This document shows, in pieces, positions 1 through 11,900 of a stretch of 64,000 nucleotides of DNA. The DNA lies in the NCBI GenBank assembly GCA_907165065.1, contig OU015540.1, positions 2,836,001 to 2,900,000 on the forward strand. The letters are read 5' to 3'. The position numbers were made by a program, and so were the translations under genes. This stretch comes from Caprimulgus europaeus (taxonomy: Eukaryota > Chordata > Aves > Caprimulgiformes > Caprimulgidae). Position 1 is the first letter of the stretch; each line of letters opens with the position of its first letter. The notes under the pieces were generated by a model, which worked only from the letters and a program-made list of their open reading frames with translations, had not been told where the DNA came from and made no database searches.

Positions 1-237
1 CAGCAGATCAGCTGCAGACACAAGAGCAGAAACTCTGTGCTGTCAGGGTCTGGCTGTAAGCCTTGAAACCACGATGGCTTCACCTTCCTGCTCTCAGGCA
101 TGATCTGCTGGCTGAAGTAGGCAAGAAAAACAAGCCCACACCAGGTGATATTAAATGAAATAGAAATGGTGATGCCAAGTGTTCCTATAGGAAGGGAAAG
201 CTAAAGTGGAAAAGTGAAGGAAGGTGCAGGAACAGAC

Positions 238-453
238 CTGGTGCCAAGAATGGGTTCAGTGAAGTAACGGGTTGCGGCGGCTTAGACACCAGCGAATCCA
301 GGTTCACCAAAGCAGCGTTGGGGCCCAAAAAAGACTCGGGGGTTTTCCGAGCTGCACTTTGTTTGCCTGATGTCATGCTTGAGTGCTGGGAATCAAAGAG
401 ATCAGGACTTGTGGTACCGCTATGCTGAGATGGCAAAGTGGAACCTGATTCAG
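238..453 (-). CDS. EPN2: EPN2 coding exon: LVNLD and first NPF motif (residues 409-480)
   Basis: The 216-bp symmetric phase-1 exon lies between a GTTTCAG acceptor and a CACCAG|GTCTG donor. Near its end it encodes ARKTPESFLGPNAALVNLDS, then LVSKPPQPVTSLNPFLAP. LVNLD (457-461) resembles the second clathrin-box site of epsins. NPF (475-477) is the first of three EH-domain-binding NPF motifs expected in epsin 2 (partners EPS15, intersectin). The reading frame remains open past the donor into intronic sequence, but homology to the human protein stops at the donor. The next exon is outside the window; nothing in positions 1-237 resembles it. Confidence 0.93.
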
Positions 454-1372
454 CTGAAACAACACAAAGAGAAAAAACAAAACTTATCTCATTAATCCCC
501 ACGGTCCAACACAACAGCAATGCTTTAAAATCTGATGTTCATATTAGTCAGATTTAAATGTTTCAGGATATGTTACACCCCTAGAGCATGCAAGCAGATA
601 AATGTTCTTTAGAAGAGCAGAAGAAGCTAGAGTTAAGAGTTGCAGTGCTCTATTGAAGGCGCTACCTGATTTGCCCTGATGAATACTCTCACAAATACGC
701 TGCAACAGATGGGACTGAGAGTCTCCAAGGAAGAGATATTCAAAAAGCCTTGGCTTCTGCCCTGGCATTACACCACTGCTGCACCCTTCCTAGCTAGATT
801 CCACCCAGGTTTTCTCTTTTGTGTTAAAAGAAGCCTAACCCAGCTCTGAATTAGTCACCGTGCTTTCAGGCAGAACCATCCTGAAAGTACATAATATCAA
901 AGCACTGAAACGTTAAGGTCTGGCAGTTTTTATTTTAGTGACTCATGACCAAATAAAAAATAAATTAAAGCATTCAGAGAAGTGGATTCTCTCATATTCC
1001 TCCTATTGTTACATATTAAAATTTACATGTTTGAGAAATTCAGTCAACACTGTTCTGTTTGACTGTCTGAGCATGAGCCACACTCCAAACACATCACATA
1101 CTGTAAATTTAGAAGTCAAACAAATTTCTGGGTCAATGCAGCAAAAGGTTACACAATGAAATCCTACAGCTTACAATGCAAAAGGCCTATTTCTCCTCAG
1201 TTCATGCACAGGCCAAAATGTTAACAACGAGCTTTTACTGCTGCATTTTCACCAGCTTTAATTTTTTCCTTTGTGATTTTTATTTTTCTTTTAATATAAA
1301 ATGTAAGAAGAGAGACACTTGTTGCTGAGACTATCACCCACACTGTCCACGTGCTAAGGATTTGATTCATAC
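454..1372 (-). other. EPN2 intron
   Basis: AT-rich intronic DNA between the FxxF and NPF exons. Nothing beyond short A/T runs is visible. Confidence 0.85.
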
Positions 1373-1465
1373 CTGGCTTTTTGGAAGTTCGAAGTGTGTC
1401 AAATTCAGAAAAATCATCTTTAACTGTACCATTCAAATTACTGAAGAGGTCAAAAGATGTACTTC
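1373..1465 (-). CDS. EPN2: EPN2 coding exon: acidic FxxF-type segment (residues 379-408)
   Basis: The 93-bp symmetric phase-1 exon lies between a TTGAACAG acceptor and a CCAG|GTATGA donor. The peptide is STSFDLFSNLNG then TVKDDFSEFDTLRTSKKP. It matches human epsin 2 in the FELFSNLNGTIKDDFSEFDNLR region with a few substitutions. The closely spaced Phe/Asp motifs (SFDLF, DDFSEFD) are the kind that contact appendage domains of AP-2; that role is inferred from the family. Confidence 0.93.
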
Positions 1466-3094
1466 CTGTTCAAAACAACAAGACAGCCCTGTCATTAACA
1501 GATCTTCAGTTGCATCACACACCTGATCCTACTGAGAGCAATTCCTAACCCATTCATGTTACCAAGAGGCCACTCTGTCAGGTTCCAGGGCAGCAGTTCA
1601 GATCAGCTTGAGCGTTCCTACTCTTCCCCAGGACCAGGAGAATGATAATATCAGAGAACTGTTCTTTCTTACAGGATTAACCAACTAATTTTGAACAATT
1701 TAAAGCACCTTTAAATCACCAGGTAAGGCACACCTTAGCTGCTGGGTTTTTATGGGGTGTCTGCACTAGAGAGATGCACGTATTACTGCGGAAGAAGAGA
1801 ACAGCAATGAATTTACAGCCTCAACTATAAAGTGTGTTAATCAGCCCTCAAGTAAAACACACTTTGAATCCAGTTCTGAAGACAAATATATCATTGCTAT
1901 AACTGAAGTGATGATTTGGTTTATGCTTCTGAAGTTAAAAGGAGCAGGAATGCAGTAGAAAAGGTTATCTGTGCCATGTAGAGATGGTAAGGCCCTGTTA
2001 GCTAAAGCACCAGAACTTGCCCATAGTTTGCAACAAATGAAAACATAACATCTTCAAAATGTGGACACACCCTTACCTCAAAATGGAGGAAGAAAAACCA
2101 CACCTAAATGAACAGCAGTCACACTCCTGAAAAGCTTTAAAGTTTGCTTTTTTTTTTTAATATTAGTTGAAATATTTTTCTCATTTAGTTTTAACCTTCA
2201 ACACGTTTGCAGCAAACGGAGGCACAGACTTAGCGCCATAAAGAGCATAAAAAAGACAAAAACCCAAGAGCACAAGTGAAGATTGTGTCTAACAACAATA
2301 CTTCTTCTAAAGAACCCACCCTACTTAAAGAATCATTCTCATAATGATCCAGTTATTGCCCTTTGCCCAGTGAAAAGCTGATTAGACAACTTTTTGCAGT
2401 GCTTGGTTTGAGACTCCTTTGTTTATTATGCCCTGAGATGAATGAGTAGCAGAAAATGCATTTAGGATGCAATTAGCCACAGTGCCAACAAGCAAATACC
2501 AGGTACTAAGATTCATCAAGGTTGCATTAGTTACAGAGCATGAACAGACAATTACATCAGCACCTTCTGCATCTTGCCACACAAGGGCTTAGGGACAGCT
2601 TTCACACTCTCAGTCTGAAGTAACAAACCTTCATTTGCACCTCTAAAAGTCTCCTCAGAGCACAGAGCTGCTCAACCTGTCAATCTACATCTGCAGAGAC
2701 ATCCATCTGCATAGCTATTTATCATGATGAAAGGTAAAATTATAGTATCATTCATTTCCAGAAATTAAGTCCTTGTCTAATTAAAAATAAAACCCATTTA
2801 AAAACCCAACAGCAGCAGCAGTCTTAAGTGCTCAGCGTGCTTCCACTTATACCAATAAAAGACTGTAGAAGGGAAGGAGCACAAAGAAGCAACATGAATT
2901 CAGAGCTCTAAGTCAGAATAATTACATCTGAAGTTCTTTTCACTGCTAGCTATTATAGATACAATTTATTTCACAAACTAGTACTGCAAATTGTTCAGCA
3001 CATAGCTTCTTTTAACCAAGCAATGCAAGAAAATAATTCTGATTTCATCTTCACTAGTCAAATAATACAGATATGGGATGAGGCTGTTTCTCAC
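1466..3094 (-). other. EPN2 intron
   Basis: Intronic DNA between the DPW-cluster exon and the FxxF exon. No repeat element or second gene is recognised. Confidence 0.85.
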
Positions 3095-3268
3095 CAGAAG
3101 TAGTGAGAGGTTTGTTTGCAGGTGCTGGTCCCCAAGGATCCACAGAAGATTTTGCTGCAGTAGAAGATGGCTGAGCAGGAGCCCAAGGGTCAACATTTTT
3201 GGACAGAGTCTGAGCTGTGGATCCTGCTGGTGCTGCCCAAGGGTCAACAGAAGCAGCTGGTTTGGCAC
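3095..3268 (-). CDS. EPN2: EPN2 coding exon: DPW cluster (residues 321-378)
   Basis: The 174-bp exon is in phase 1 at both ends (CTTGCAG acceptor, TCTG|GTGAGA donor). It encodes AKPAASVDPWAAPAGSTAQT, then KNVDPWAPAQ and SSVDPWGPAPANKP. The three DPW motifs (328-330, 346-348, 363-365) sit in low-complexity Ala/Pro/Ser sequence typical of the disordered epsin tail, which recruits AP-2. The divergence from human in the spacers, with the DPW motifs retained, is what is expected for this region. As a symmetric exon it can be skipped without a frame change. Confidence 0.94.
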
Positions 3269-6200
3269 CTGCAAGAAGAGCCAGCAGGAACACAAGTCAG
3301 TCGAGTTTCACTTTGAACAGCTTTCCTTGGAGATTGATCTCTCTTATGAGCCATTACTGACAATTAATTCTAAACATAAATAGGTTCATAAAAGCAGTTC
3401 AACATTGGGAATACTGATAAGTCTCAGCATCTGTGTCACACATACTAAACAACAAGCACCAGTAAATCCTGTGCAAGCCAGGTGAATAAAACAGATCTCC
3501 CATTTGAAACTGAATTCACAATATGTGCAGTTCCAACAAGAAAATAAACTTGCTTTTGTTACAGACACTGCCACCACAACAGACAATATGTGACTGAAGG
3601 TGACCTAAATCACACTGTATATTTATAAACTCATGGGAAAGAAGGTTTATATGTAAAAGGTATGAAATACACAACATTAAGGCTTGGATAAAGAAAACAC
3701 AACTGCATGATTCAAAGGGAATAGTTTCCAAACCCTTTTAACCATACTGTTATTTTATAAAAATATAAACAGCTTCCTTGAGCTAGTTGTGCTTTTTTAT
3801 TGCCATTTCTAAGCACTCCTCCTGACACAGATCTGAGCTGCCCACTGATACCCCTCTGATATCACTTCCTTTTTCATTTTTTTATTTTTTTTTTAACTCA
3901 ATGCATGTATGTTCAGGATTTCCTTTTTTATTGGAAGATGCTGCCAACCTCCATTCCTACAAATTCAGATTACCCACTATTACAACCATCAACAGGTTCT
4001 GCACAAGGTTAGAGCTTCTTAGTGTAAAATGACAAGTTAAGGCAGTAAAAGGAAAGAGAAGGAAACTTGCCTCACTACATACAATTTCCTGCCAGTTTTT
4101 TTATTCTTCCTCTCCAACCTATTGCTTTTCAGCTTAGGTAACCTCTTCTTCCTTCAGCCATTAAATGGAATTATTTGAGCTCATCAAACTCCAGGGCCAC
4201 TGAAGCAAATCACATTTCAGATTTGCAGTGGGCCAGGTCTGTGTTGGAAGGTATCACTCTTGCTTTGTTCCTGTTGTCTCTCTCCTATCAGTGCAGGAAT
4301 GGGAACCCAGCACTTTAAATGTATATCCTGTACAACTCTACAGTGATCACTTACCTTCCAAGTCTGACAGCACATGCAAACACATTTCCTCTGCCCAATG
4401 AAACTTCTCAATCAGTCATGGTTTAATTACTAAATTACAACTGTATAACCCAAGAGTAGAACAGAATTACCCATGCTGCACACAGTTATTATCTTTAACC
4501 ACCACGTGGGTTTCAAATTATAAATCAATATTGTTTTATTTTTCAAAACTACATACAAACCCCCTTGGCATCACAATATTCTGGAAAACCACTTCAATGC
4601 TACACACAGTGGCACAAACCCCAGTTTGCAACGTGGTCTTTGTACCATCAACAGGCAGCACGATCTCGCTGCAACTTCACACCAGGAAATGCTCAAATCC
4701 TCTGAATAAGCCCAACTATTCCCACACCAACACTCACATTTCCTTTATCTACCCTTGGTGCTGAGTTAGGAGCAATGCCAGACAAGAAACACTAATGACA
4801 CCATTTCCCATCAAGGGAAGCTTTCAAAAGTGTCTTTTCTTTCACAAAGCGAGCGCACAAAATCAGAGCACTTGGGAGACACCTTCCTGCAGCTTCCATT
4901 ATCTTCACTGGAATGCCAAAGCACATGCAGGGTTTGAGAAATCCACTTTAATGAGTCACTCTTTTAGTAGCAAATTCATAAATCTGACATCTTCAAGACT
5001 ATCCTTGGGAGCTAAGGAACTGGCAAGCTCCAACAAGAGGTTGTTCGATGGCGTTAATAAAGCTGGGAGCCACTGAGGGGAAAATGCTGCAACTGATGCA
5101 AAGAAAATCTTGCCAGAGGATGATAGAACTGAGCAGGAGATTTGGAGAAGGTGAATTTTGTTTGGTTTTTAACCACAGAAAAATACACTGAACAGCCTCA
5201 GGGCTGGAAACTTGGATTTTGCTGATTTCATGCTTGCAGTTTATCACTAGAAAAGAAACAGAGTACACTTAAAACAATGAGCTGCAGCTGGCTCAGCAGT
5301 ATGCAGGTGCCTTTAATGCCATTATGAGGGAAAAAAAACCCCCACATTTCAGTATTAATCTGGAAGGTGGTGTGCTGAATGCTCACAGCAAATGATTTTG
5401 AAGCCCTTTACAGCAGAGGTCATAGAAACACCAGCCTGAAGCAAGACTGACAGAACTAAGCTGTTAGTCTTCAGGAAAAGGCTTTCCCTTGTACAGAAAC
5501 TCCCTGTCCCCTCAAAAAAAAAATATATATATATTCCAAAGCCAACAAAAAAATAGATCCAGCTCTGATTCCACAGACACAGCAAGTTTAACAAGTACTA
5601 TGAGGAACCACCAACTTTCTTATGCAAAGGAGTAACTCCTTGGACAGACTTTGGCTAACCAAGAAAATGGGACACAATACAGGCAGCAAAACTCACACAC
5701 AGAAAAGAAAACTTACAAAAAAAAAAAAGAGTGGGCTTCTGGCTCTTTAGGCAAAGCACTGGACCTTTCACTTCAGAAACAGCTCCATGAATTTAGCATC
5801 AAAATCTTATGAAATACAGTGAATATCTAAAATGGTAACCTCATTTTTTTTTGTTTATCATAAAAATCTCCATTTAAACAATTTAATCCATTTGGTTCTG
5901 ATGGAATACACACTGAATTTCATTAGGAGCAGTTAAAGACATGAGAATTCTGATCTGTGGCCTTCCCAACCATCCTTCTAACCACCCATGGCCTTCCTAA
6001 CTGCCTAAGTACTATGTGAAAGACTGGCAAGAGTCTAAACCGATGGCCCTGGGAGCATCCAGCACAGTCTGAGCATCCCCCCAGTCTGAGACGTGTTGGT
6101 TTTGCTGTACAAAGGCAACAGAAGCTTCACTCTCCTCCTCTTTCTCAAGATTTAAAGAGCACACACAAACCCAGCTGCTTAAAAAGCAAGAAGAGAGTGC

Positions 6201-6392
6201 AACTATTTGTTTCTGCTTGGAAATGAGTTTGGGGATCGTTAGCTCTGGAGGATGGGAAGCACCCACAATGCACCAATATCCTGTCGTTAGGAAGCGTGAC
6301 ATTGGACACTGTCACTGAGAAACTGAAAAGCTCAACATTAAAAAGCAAAAAGTTTTAAGATAATCATTCCTTCTGGCAGAATTTACTCTTAC
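3269..6392 (-). other. EPN2 intron with left copy of a 70-bp duplication
   Basis: Intronic DNA between the clathrin-box exon and the DPW-cluster exon. It contains one copy (5200-5269) of a 70-bp sequence that recurs at 7175-7244, and an (AT)n run near 5521. No coding signal is seen. Confidence 0.85.
5200..5269. repeat. 70-bp duplicated segment, left copy
   Basis: Starts AGGGCTGGAAACTTGGATTT and ends GAGTACACT. It aligns without gaps to 7175-7244 with 4 mismatches in 70 positions. Outside these limits the flanks are unrelated. It is not obviously part of CR1. Confidence 0.85.
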
Positions 6393-6549
6393 CAAATGAT
6401 TGCCATGGGTCAGAGGCAGTAGCTGCAACTGTGGATCCTCCCCAGGGATCAGTCTGGTTTGCAACAGCAGGAGGTCCCCAAGGCTCCGTTTTCTGCGGGG
6501 CCGGTGCCGATGAGGGCAGGGCATCCATTAGGTCCAACAAAGTGGTATG
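6393..6549 (-). CDS. EPN2: EPN2 coding exon: clathrin box and first E/DPW motifs (residues 268-320)
   Basis: The 157-bp exon starts after a CCCTCAG acceptor and ends in phase 1 at G|GTAAGAG. It begins HTTLLDLMDALPSS; LLDLMD (271-276) is the type of short acidic-hydrophobic motif that binds the clathrin terminal domain. EPW (289-291), DPW (301-303) and DPW (314-316) follow; these bind the AP-2 alpha-adaptin appendage. In human, a few extra residues precede the TTLLDL segment, so the acceptor may be shifted relative to human by a short distance. The CAG used here is the clear one. Confidence 0.93.
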
Positions 6550-6826
6550 CTGAGGGCAGGAATGATCTGAGCTTTAATCAAGAGCATGACCAATCTGAAG
6601 TACAAACCCGTGAGAGTGAAGAAGTAATTTTTTATTATTATTATTTTTTTCCTTTTACACACCTGCATCGACTAGGAGTTTGAAATTTAACCCACATGGA
6701 AGAAGCTTTAAGCTATACAACAAAGCAATCCCAAAAGCATCAAAGAGCTCAGTATTAAGCTATTTTGTGTTACTGTATTTCAGCTTTTGGCAGCAGAACC
6801 AGGAATTTCTTAGTGGAAGGCACTAC

Positions 6827-6919
6827 CTCCTTCTTTTTGGGAATTTTAATTGTGTCTCTGCGACTCTCCTCCAGAGCCATCTGTAATCTCAGATCATCTC
6901 CGCGTCTGAGGCGCTCCTC
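6827..6919 (-). CDS. EPN2: EPN2 coding exon: second ubiquitin-interacting motif (residues 237-267)
   Basis: The 93-bp phase-0 exon (31 codons) lies between a TTTGCAG acceptor and a GAG|GTAGTG donor. It encodes EERLRRGDDLRLQMALEESR followed by RDTIKIPKKKE. DDLRLQMALEESRRD (residues about 244-258) is the second epsin UIM, and the basic tail IPKKKE is the usual junction to the clathrin/AP-2-binding region. Because its length is a multiple of three, the exon could be skipped in frame, removing one ubiquitin-binding helix. It sits 277 bp upstream of the next exon, the shortest intron seen in the gene. Confidence 0.95.
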
Positions 6920-7174
6920 CTGCAAAGGAAATCGACACTGGTGACACAGACCGTTAGCCTGGGCTGTGCTGCTCGCTCCCTCCTCACCTCCAGCCCCCTG
7001 GACACTGCCAGGGGAGGCCTGGGCAGCGCTCCCTGCCACCCTGGGAGTGACACGCACCACAGGCACGTGCAGCAGGACTGCCAGGATTATCTGCTGTAAC
7101 TTCTACATAACACAAGTGAGGAAAAGTGGTTTTTTATGTATTTATTTTTAATTCTTGCCTCAAACAGAGGTCTT

Positions 7175-7244
7175 AGGGCTGGAAACTTGGATTTTGCTGA
7201 TTTCATGCTTTCAGTTTATAGCTAGAAAAGAAACAGACTACACT
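7175..7244. repeat. 70-bp duplicated segment, right copy
   Basis: Direct-orientation partner of 5200-5269 (66 of 70 positions identical). The two copies bracket the second-UIM exon and the clathrin-box exon of EPN2. Confidence 0.85.
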
Positions 7245-8376
7245 GGAGCATCCTGACCCTGTCACACCAGCATAACAGTGTGATCATAACAATATCGATT
7301 TTGTTATCTGAAATTTACCCTCATGATGTTTGACTCCTAATGGGAAAGCTATAAATGATATATTCTTCCCAAAAATACAGTTAAAATGCTAAAAACATCA
7401 CAGAATGATAAAGTAAATATCCCATCTTTAAATTATTGTAAAGTTTTTGAAGATCCAGATCACCACTGAAGGACACAGTGATTTAATCTTTACTTTTCCT
7501 GGCTTTTGTCAGCTTCCCTCCACAACTGATGCAACTGTTATAAAGAATATTAAGTGAATTAATCTAGCTAACTCCCAATTAATCTAGCCAACTCCATGCT
7601 GATTTTGTAGCTTTTTAACATCTGTAATTACCATGTTTGTACATTCAACTACTGTAAAATATCTTTGCTTGCACCACATCTTTCAGAAGTTGACTAATTC
7701 CCCAGCTGGTATTTCCCTTACAATTTTTTTAAGCTATTTCAACTGACAGATTCTGATTTTTATTTTCTTTAATTTTATTGCTCAATAATGACAAAGTTTA
7801 CTGGGTGATGGTTTCCCTTTCCAAGCACAGAGATACTGATGTCTAACATAAAGCAGTAAGCTACAATTGTCACAGGAAGCCTCTAAAGTATGAGACATTC
7901 AGCAGGCTGACCTCAATTTTCACTTCATAGCTGAGATTCAACAACTTTTGTTACATAATAATAGGCAGTAAACTTTATCCACAATTACAGCATTTATTCC
8001 AGGTTCAGAGTGGATCTCCTAAGAATCACCACAGTAACACAATCCCTGTGATAGATTAGGAGCCAAGTTATTTTAAAGCAGGTTCTTTATAAATTCTAGT
8101 ACTTTGGGTCAGGTCACCCTTCTTTTCCAGACAGTCTCACCAAATTAACAGATCATTCAAAATTTCACTGTAATCAGAACTCACTGACAATTCTTATGCT
8201 GGCCCCACTAATGATGGTTTTTCAGGACTACTCATGTTTTCAGTTCTTTCTAACTGAAAACATCTTCAGTAATGTGATGATTAACATCCTCCCACACAAA
8301 GTCTTCTTGTAAAGTGACTGTCATCTTCCACTAGTCTCAACAGCTTGGAGGCTGCAGCTACTTTAAGAAGAGATTT

Positions 8377-8377
<1 letters not shown>

Positions 8378-8407
<30 letters not shown>

Positions 8408-8408
8408 T
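8378..8408. repeat. A-run followed by (AT)n
   Basis: A short poly-A stretch passing into nine or so AT dinucleotides; a simple repeat inside the EPN2 intron. Confidence 0.9.
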
Positions 8409-8497
8409 GAAGAAATTTAAAAATAAAAGACCAACATCTTCCAAAATGCCCTTTCTTTCCCCCCTGTTTCACCTGGAGCAAAGCCAAGCTGCCACTG

Positions 8498-8713
8498 AAA
8501 ATAAAAATAAAAATAAAATAAAAATAATAAAAATAAAAATTTAAAAAAATATAAAATAAAAATAAAAATAAAAATATAAAAATAAAAATAAAAATAGAAA
8601 AATAAAAATAAAAATAAAAATAAAAATAAAAATAAAAATAAAAATAAAAATAAAAATAAAAATAAAAATAAAAATAAAAATAAAATTAAAATTAAAATAA
8701 AAATAAAAATAAA
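8498..8713. repeat. (AAAAAT)n microsatellite
   Basis: About 215 bp of AAAAAT/AAAAT units; the central part is a nearly perfect hexamer array and the left part is interrupted (AATTT, AAATAT). In the EPN2 transcript it is read as UUUUUA repeats beginning 78 nt after the donor of the first UIM exon. Confidence 0.95.
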
Positions 8714-8791
8714 ACAAACAAAAAACCAACCAGGAATGGGGTCTCAACTATCAAAGTATGGACACTTTGGAAAACCTACACGGGAACTGAC

Positions 8792-8904
8792 CTGCTCCGC
8801 CACTTCCCGGCTCATGGCCAGCGCCAGCTGGAGTTGCAGCTCCTCTTCTCCACTTGTCTGAGGCCGGGCCTGCTCGAGCTCTGAGGAAACTCGAGGGGAT
8901 GTAG
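8792..8904 (-). CDS. EPN2: EPN2 coding exon: first ubiquitin-interacting motif (residues 199-236)
   Basis: The 113-bp exon has an AACAG acceptor and a CAG|GTCAGT donor. Its first two bases complete the split serine codon from the ENTH exon, giving GSTSPRVSSELEQ. It encodes SGEEELQLQLALAMSREVAEQ, a classic UIM with an acidic cap, the alternating L/Q helix and the Ala...Ser pair, at residues about 218-236. UIMs bind ubiquitinated cargo and are needed for epsin mono-ubiquitination. Human long isoforms carry an extra cassette of about 57 residues before this exon; I did not find it in the intervening intron. A U-rich hexamer array lies only 78 nt downstream of the donor in the transcript. Confidence 0.95.
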
Positions 8905-11900
8905 CTGTTGGAGACAAAAAATAGAGAGTTTAACATTGAACAACAAACCAGGTTTGATGATTTCTCTGACCAGACCACCTCACTTTGACACATCATTCTC
9001 AAAGGTCCCCAGCGCAGCAACAGGTCCCCTGGGTCCTGTCTGAACCTCAAACCACCATCAGCCCCTTCAACTGTCAGAGATAAAGCTCCTGCCAAGGCTG
9101 AGGTTAACAAACCAGAACAATTAATCAGGAAGAACTTCACAGGGCTGTTCAATCACTCCAAAGGAAAAACATTCCTGGAAAACAAAGGTTTTTTCTGTTA
9201 GTGGGGTTGTAATATCAAAGTATCACCAAGGAATGCTGGACACCCTCTCTGGGTCAATCAGAGCTCCGGGGTGGGGTGGGACACTGACTGAAAAACCTCC
9301 AGAATTAATGGTTCACCAAAGCATTTGTTGATATTTCTTACATCTCCCAATGTCAGTAAAAATTTGCTGGGAGTTGGCCAATACCAGGGTAAAATTGGCT
9401 ACCACCCACTCTTCTGTAAAATAATACAGTCTTACTGGGACAGATAAAGAACCATTCTGAATCGCCAGGCAGGCTCAGAGAGCAACAAACCAGCCATTCA
9501 TACCCAAAATTTACACAAATACTGTACCATTCTCTGCTTAAAATTAAAAAAAGGTTGGTATATGTGTTGGGGAGTGGTTTTTGTTGTTGTTGTTGGTTGG
9601 TCTTTCTTTGGATGAAGACCTCTAGCTAAGTACCAGCTCATCATCTCCCTCACTCCTCCCCAAATAACAGTCAAGCTTGACAGCTAAAATACAATTTCCC
9701 AACACACAAATATTCTTTTACTGATGTTTCACTACAGCAGCATGCAGAAATTCCCATCTGAATTTCTAATAGGTTTATCACTATACAGTAATTAAGCAAT
9801 TTTTGTCCTCTCTCTCTCTCAGATAATTCTCTAGCATCCAAATAACATACATAAATTTTATCTTATTTTGGCAAGGAAGCTCATATTTAATGGTTGGAAT
9901 GATAATTAGTTTGGCAAAATATATACTGACATTTAATAAAGAGGAATCATATTTTTAAACTATGATGTCAAGCTTAAAGAAATCACATTGCTTCTTCACA
10001 GGTCAGCTAGGCATCTAAAAATTAGATTGCTGAACTGTAATTTTAAAAACCCACTTTTTTCAGTCACTAATTCAATCCTCCCAGTGTCTCCCAGCCTCAT
10101 CTCCCCCAATTTTTAGGCCAAAATGACATTGTACAATAACAAGTGAGGCCAGAAGGAAGGTGATGCTCCATAAATGAGGAATGATCTTTCCCTTCCACCA
10201 CCCACCCCACGTGTCATCAATCCCACTCTGTTTTAAAGGGATAAATTAATTAATCACCCAAAACAATTCCTTCCACACTGTGCTGATCCTGAAGTTTTCA
10301 CGCCAACCAAGCTCCTTTAATTCACATTTACAAAGATGTTACTAATACCTCAATTCTATTGATTTTTCAAACTCTTTCTCCTATAAAGTACCTAAACTGA
10401 GCCTGTTTCATGAGTACTTTTTGCTCCAGCAGTCACAGACAGGCTCTCCAATATATTATATGGACTATTACAGACTTAAAAGCAGGAATAAACACAGCAT
10501 CAGAAAATAAAGATGTCTCAACAGCATGGAAAAATTAATCTTTAAAATGTCTGTAAAGTTTGAGTATTCTTAAATATGAAAACAAAAGAGAATTTATAAA
10601 TTAAATAAATAAAATTCATCATGAGGTTGTTACCAAAAGGTAGCCCATAACAGAAAAACTGAGATCTTCCTCTGATTTAAATGGAGAAATAGTAAAGTTT
10701 ATCTATGTGAACTCAAAGCATTTTGATGGTGCTAAATAAGATGTTGCCACTAAACCATGTGTAGTTTAAGAACTGAAATAGGTAAAGAACCAGCTGAGGA
10801 AGAGATTGCAGTGTACTGCCTACCACCAAGGAAGTTTATGAACAGCTTTAAGATCCATCTGAAGAAAAATTCTGTAATAAACAAATGCAGGGAAAATGGA
10901 CAGAAAAAATGTCAAACTAGAGGGAGAAATTGGAAAATTAAACAGGTGACTGAGAAGGGAACAACAGAAATGGGATGATTCAGAGAAAGAAAATCATTTT
11001 TGCTGACCATCTTCTACTGATTGAGGGCATCAACTGCAAGTGACAGAGATGTAGGGAACTTACTTGAGTACTAAACCACGTCACCTCCAGCCTAACACAG
11101 CTACTACCAGCATCAGCACTACTGCATCAAGCAGTGGTTGGAATTCATCTAAGGTACCAAATGCAATTCTAGTTGTTCAAATCCAAGACAGATGATTACA
11201 AAACAGACTGGATGTGGAAACGCTTCCCTCCTGAGCATAGAGAATATTTTATGTGTTTATCTTTGCAAAAAGAAGATCAAGCAGTTTGTGGTTCCTAAAT
11301 CAGGCTTGCAAATACTCTGGAGTGAGAAAAGCTATTTAAGATAAAGGGACAAGAACTAACGGTATAAAGTGACCATGAATCAATTTGAGCTACAAATAGA
11401 AAGAAGCAACTTTTTAGCAGGAATTGTAGAAGTAAAGAGTCAAAATAGAGCTGGGTAAAGACACAAATGGGGCAGCAACAGTCACCTGAGAACAGATGGC
11501 AACTGGCCCATGATCAGGAAGGCACCTTCTGGTCTGTTTCTTGGACAGCAATTGTGGGGATGAACACAATTTCCTGCACTTTTTGCACAGGAGTTTTTCC
11601 ATCTCTGTTGATGTAGCCACATTCCCTAACAACTGACAGTAGAATGACTATAAAATGATGTGAAATAGGTTAAATTAACTCCATTGGTTTTCCTCCCATT
11701 TCTACTTACTGAAAGCAATCACTAGCTTCAGCTCTTAGCAGCATGCAGTGTTTTTTGCAGTGAAAGCTGCAGGAAGCAGGGATTGCAGCCCACTGGAAGC
11801 AGCTCACTTGCCCTCCACGGTGGGTCCTGGCCTCCCAGCCACACACAGGAACAGCAGGCTTGCTTTGGCAGAGAGCTACATGACCTCACAGCTCCCAACA

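Larger units (their letters stand above)
6920..8791 (-). other. EPN2 intron between the UIM exons
   Basis: Intronic DNA holding the right copy of the 70-bp duplication (7175-7244), a 20-bp tandem doublet at about 7557-7596, an A-then-(AT) run at 8378-8408 and the long AAAAAT array (8498-8713). Confidence 0.85.

Noticed and set aside
6770-7066. Extension of the second-UIM frame into flanking sequence
   Set aside because: The 98-codon frame includes intron on both sides; the acceptor and donor define 6827-6919.
8541-8747. Phe/Ile/Tyr-only minus-strand frame
   Set aside because: Translation of the AAAAAT microsatellite.
8751-9152. 133-codon minus-strand frame over the first-UIM exon
   Set aside because: Different frame from the real UIM exon; extends into intron on both sides.
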